Shown: positions 60,787 to 64,000 of the stretch, piece after piece
Layout: every line of letters starts with the position of its first letter
Position numbering within the stretch: the stretch's first letter is position 1
NCBI GenBank assembly: GCA_023614405.1
Contig: CM042691.1
Span: 178,904,927 to 178,968,926 of the forward strand
Direction: 5' to 3'
DNA: 64,000 nt
Origin: Avena insularis
Taxonomy: Eukaryota > Streptophyta > Magnoliopsida > Poales > Poaceae
Made by a program: the position numbers and the translations under genes
Notes under the pieces: generated by a model
Database searches by the model: none
Seen by the model: only the letters and a program-made list of their open reading frames with translations
Told to the model about the DNA's origin: nothing

Positions 60787-62753
60787 CCTTTCAGTTGGCC
60801 ATCTGTCTGAGGGTGGAAGGCAGTACTGAATTCTAGTCGGGTTCCAAGAGACTCATGTAACTGTCGCCAAAACTTTGAAGTGAACTGGGTGCCTCTATCT
60901 GACACAATTCCCTTGGGAACACCATGTAGACTTACAATTCTTGACATGTATATCTTAGCAAGCTTAGCACTTGTATACGTGGTCTTTACGGGGATGAAGT
61001 GAGCCACCTTGGTAAAGTGGTCCACCACTACCCAGATAGAATCAAATCCAGAACGAGTTCGGGGCAATCCTGTGATGAAATCCATGCCTACCTTATCCCA
61101 CTTCCAGTCGGGTATAGGTAGTGGTTGAAGTAATCCGGCCGGTTTCTGATGCTTGGCTTTAACTCTATTGCATACATCACACAGAGAAATATATTCTGCA
61201 ATTTCCCTCTTTAGGTTATTCCACCAAAATCTATCCTTCACATCCATGTACATCTTCGTGTTACCTGGATGAATCGAGTAGGGTGAGTCATGAGCTTCTT
61301 GTAAAATCAACTTCCTGATGTCGGGGTTATTGGGAACGCACAAACGCTTCCCATACCAAAGGGTTCCTTGTTCGTCCAGACGAAATTCTTTTGTCTTTCC
61401 TTCACTTATCTTAACTCTTATTTCTTCCAACTCTTTATCTCCCTTTTGTGCTTCCTTAATTCTCTCTTGGAATGTAGACACTATTTCCATAGCCGCTACG
61501 TGTCCTCTCGGAACTATCTCTAGTCTGAGATCCTTGAATTGCTTGCATAAATCCTCTGAAAGTTCCCCTGGGGTAAGTCCATTCACATACACCTTACGAC
61601 TTAAGGCATCGGCCACCACGTTTGCCTTTCCGGGATGGTACTGTAAATCCAAGTCATAATCCTTAATTAGTTCAAGCCATCTTATTTGTCTCTTATTCAA
61701 CTCCTTTTGGGTGAAGATGTACTTCAAACTCTTATGATCTGTGAACACATCACAATGTTTGCCCATGAGGTAGTGTCTCCATACCTTGAGTGCATGAACC
61801 ACGGACGCAAGTTCCAAATCATGTGTAGGGTAGTTGTGTTCGTGGTTCTTAAGTTGTCGGGAGCCATAGGATACCACTTTCCCATCTTGCATCAATACAC
61901 TTCCAAGTCCTTGTCGAGAAGCGTCACAATAGACTTGAAAATCCTTTTGGATATCGTGAGACGTAATTGGCGCCGTTACAAGGCGTTTCTTCAACTCTTG
62001 AAAACTTGCTTCACATGCCTCGGTCCATAGGAATTTCTTTTCCTTCTTCAATAGTTCCGTCATGGGTTTTGCTATTTTGGAAAAGTTTTCAATGAACCTC
62101 CGGTAATATCCTGCGAGGCCCAAGAAACTCCTAATATCTCCCACATTCTTGGGTGACTCCCATTCCGTCACGGAAGCCACCTTAATAGGATCTACGACAA
62201 CTCCTTTTGCCGACACAACATGACCAAGGAATCCCACTTCCTTTAACCAGAATTCGCATTTGCTGAATTTGGCATACAACTTGTGTTCTCTTAGCTTCTC
62301 CATAATAAGGCGCAGATGTTTCTCATGTTCCTTCTCATCCTTAGAGTATATGAGTATATCATCTATGAATACCACGATAAACTTGTCCAAATATTCCATG
62401 AACACTTTGTTCATCATGGTCATGAAGTATGCCGGGGCATTGGTTAGACCAAAAGACATCACGGTGTACTCATACAATCCGTATCTTGTGGTGAAGGCTG
62501 TTTTGGGCACATCCTGTTCTCGAATCTTTAGCTGAAAGTAGCCTGATCGCAGATCGATCTTTGAGAACACACTGGCTCCCTTTAACTGGTCAAACAAGTC
62601 ATTGATGTTGGGCAGAGGATACTTATTCTTGATCGTCACTTTGTTCAACGAGCGGTAGTCCACAACCAGCCTCTTGGTTTTATCCTTCTTTTCCACAAAT
62701 AAGACAGGTGCTCCCCAAGATGACGCGCTGGGTTGGATGAATCCCTTGTCCAA
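60759..62753 (-). pseudogene. RT, RNase H and integrase N-terminal half of the chromovirus pol
   Basis: The open frame is 664 codons. RT: 'WGAPVLFV' (13-20), '[14 protein letters not shown]' (64-77), catalytic FIDD (129-132). RNase H: YCDAS (275-279), with D340 in 'FTDHKSL'. Integrase: zinc ligands H488, H495, C525 and C528; catalytic D558 ('GMDFITGLP') and D619 ('[10 protein letters not shown]'). The third catalytic residue, Glu, is expected at about 655, but a one-base loss near 60790 shifts the frame at 654, so it is missing and the frame ends at 664. An upstream TAA (62757-62759) separates it from gag and protease. The proteins would copy RNA and integrate DNA; this copy cannot do so by itself. 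Confidence 0.88.
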
Positions 62754-62756
62754 TTG

Positions 62757-63986
62757 TTACCTAAGCTGTTTCTTGAGTTCCTTTAACTCGTCCACATCCA
62801 TCTTGTATGGTCTCTTAGCTATCGGCCTCGTGCCTGGCATCAAGTCAATGAGGAACTCGATATCACGGTCGGGAGGCATTCCAGGTAGCTCCTCTGGAAA
62901 GACATCTGGGTATTCCTTTACAATAGGTACCTCCTCCAAGCTAACCCCCTTAAGAGAGTTCACCATGGCTTCCTTAAGTGCAAAATTTGACTTGATACGA
63001 ATTCTCTTCCCTTCTGGTGTTGTGAGCATGACAGTTCTTTTGGCACAATCTATGACTCCTTCATATTCGGTCATCCAATTCATGCCCAAGATTATGTCTA
63101 ATCCTTGTGATTCTAGAACTACTAGACTTGTGGGAAAGATGTGTGTCCCAATCATTAGTTCTAATCCTTGGCAACCGGAGTTTGCCACTATTTCTCCCCC
63201 AGGAGAACTTACCCTTAGAGGAAAGTTTATAGTCTCCGTAGGTATCTTGCCTCTATCCACAAACACCCTTGATATGAATGAATGCGATGCACCAGTATCA
63301 AAAAGAACAACTGCGGAAATAGAATTGAGCTTGAACTTACCAATCACGGAGTCTGGTGCATCACAAGCATCCTCCATAGAGACATGATTCACCGTGGCTT
63401 TGACAAACGGATTTAGCTTCTTCCCATTTCCATTGCCATGGTTGTGTCCATTTCCATTCCCGTTGCCATTGCCATTCTTCTTCTCGGGGCAAGAGGTTGC
63501 ATAGTGCCCTATTCTGTTGCACTTAAAGCATGTCACCTCACTGAGATCCTTTCCATTGCTGCCACTCCCATTGCGGTTTTTATGCCCATTGTGTTTGTGG
63601 CCGCCATGGTGATGACCGTTATGGTTGTGGCCATTATTGTTATAAGGTGGTGGTGAGGAATTGCGCTGCTTCTGGTACGGAACAGAGTGCTTGTGAGGGT
63701 TAGACTTCCTCTTGCGGTTTTCTATGCTCTTCCTTTTGGATTCAACCACAATGGCTCTGTCCAGAAGTTCCTGAAAGTTGTCAAATTTCTGAGCCACAAG
63801 CTGAATGGATATCTCATCATTGAGTCCTCTTAAGAACTCCTCCTGTCTCTTGGCATCAGTGGAAACATCATCGGGTGCATAACGGGCTAGCTTGTTGAAA
63901 AGCTCACCATACTCGGTGACAGAACGGTGCAGCTGGTGTAGGTCGCGAAATTCGCGCCTTTTCAGAGTCATGATACCAGCAGCCAC
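62757..63986 (-). pseudogene. Gag C-terminus and protease of the chromovirus
   Basis: The open frame is 409 codons; the true start lies beyond the window, because upstream Gag is outside. Residues 1-85 are the end of the gag core ('RSVTEYGELFNKLARYAPDD'); 86-145 are Lys/His/Asn-rich; a CCHC knuckle is at C153, C156, H161, C166; a Gly/Asn repeat follows at 171-189; the protease has DTG at 230-232 ('LFDTGASHSFIS') and 'DIILGMNWM' further on. The frame then runs on toward RT ('YPDVFPEELPGMPP') and stops at TAA 62757-62759, a single premature stop in an otherwise continuous gag-pol frame. Confidence 0.86.
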
Positions 63987-64000
63987 ATGATGAGTGCGAA

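Larger units (their letters stand above)
56890..64000 (-). mobile_element. Tekay-like chromovirus (Ty3/Gypsy), right end outside the window
   Basis: The - strand order is gag, protease, RT, RNase H, integrase, chromodomain, PPT, 3' LTR (59989 to 56890). The LTR starts TGTAACATCCC and ends TCACTACA. The left target-site candidate is ggtta (56885-56889). The 5' LTR, PBS and the first part of gag lie beyond 64000. Only one stop and two frameshifts break the coding region, so the insertion is fairly young. Confidence 0.88.

Overview
This is plant nuclear DNA, very probably from a Triticeae grass (wheat, barley, rye or Aegilops group). The reasons are the Angela/BARE/WIS-type Copia LTR (termini beginning TGTTGGAGATATGCCCTAG), Athila-type Gypsy LTRs beginning TGATACGT, TGTCACATCCC-type chromovirus LTRs, CTCCCTCCGTCC mariner/Stowaway ends, a CACTA element, and a split host gene with GT-AG introns. 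Family names rest on recognition of termini and proteins, not on a database search. No bacterial genes, rRNA, tRNA or CRISPR were seen.

Layout: (1) 1-36343 is a stack of nested LTR retrotransposons. The outermost is an old Gypsy element (239-36343, LTRs 239-774 and 35807-36343) inserted in a degenerate telomere-like repeat array. It carries broken gag, protease and RT on the + strand and a broken antisense ORF on the - strand. It was invaded by a 4.7-kb solo LTR (4323-8991) and by an Athila-like element (12350-34066, - strand, TSD tcccc). The Athila-like element in turn holds a 3.2-kb solo LTR (17291-20488), a full-length non-autonomous element (20826-30416, TSD ttcta) with an intact 357-aa multi-zinc-knuckle ORF, and a composite insertion inside its own LTR (about 31219-32975). 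Target-site duplications and the reading frames that resume across the insertions support the nesting.

(2) 36344-43844 is older intergenic DNA. It holds telomere-like repeat modules, a 324-bp foldback, a Stowaway-like MITE, a non-autonomous CACTA element (39084-41787, TSD cta) with palindromic subterminal repeats, and a decayed SINA-like zinc-finger pseudogene. (3) 43845-48557 is the 5' part of another Athila-like element (- strand), with broken gag and an LTR split by a 1.9-kb Angela-like solo LTR with perfect TSD cggag. (4) 49196-51747 is a mariner/Stowaway-like element with TA duplications, ending 110 bp from the stop codon of the one intact host gene.

(5) 51858-55662 (- strand) is a four-exon gene for a 267-aa ARGLU1-like protein: an Arg/Ser-rich N-terminus, then a long Glu/Gln/Lys-rich coiled coil. 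It is predicted to act in nuclear pre-mRNA splicing or transcription. (6) 56183-64000 holds Copia LTR remnants, then the 3' LTR, pol, chromodomain and gag of a recent Tekay-like chromovirus (- strand) that runs off the right edge. Its coding region has one stop codon and two frameshifts.

Functionally the window is one housekeeping gene in a sea of transposable elements. The elements record a relative order of insertion, and the best candidates for closer study are the zinc-knuckle ORF, the telomere-like repeat module, and the TE abutting the ARGLU1-like 3' end.
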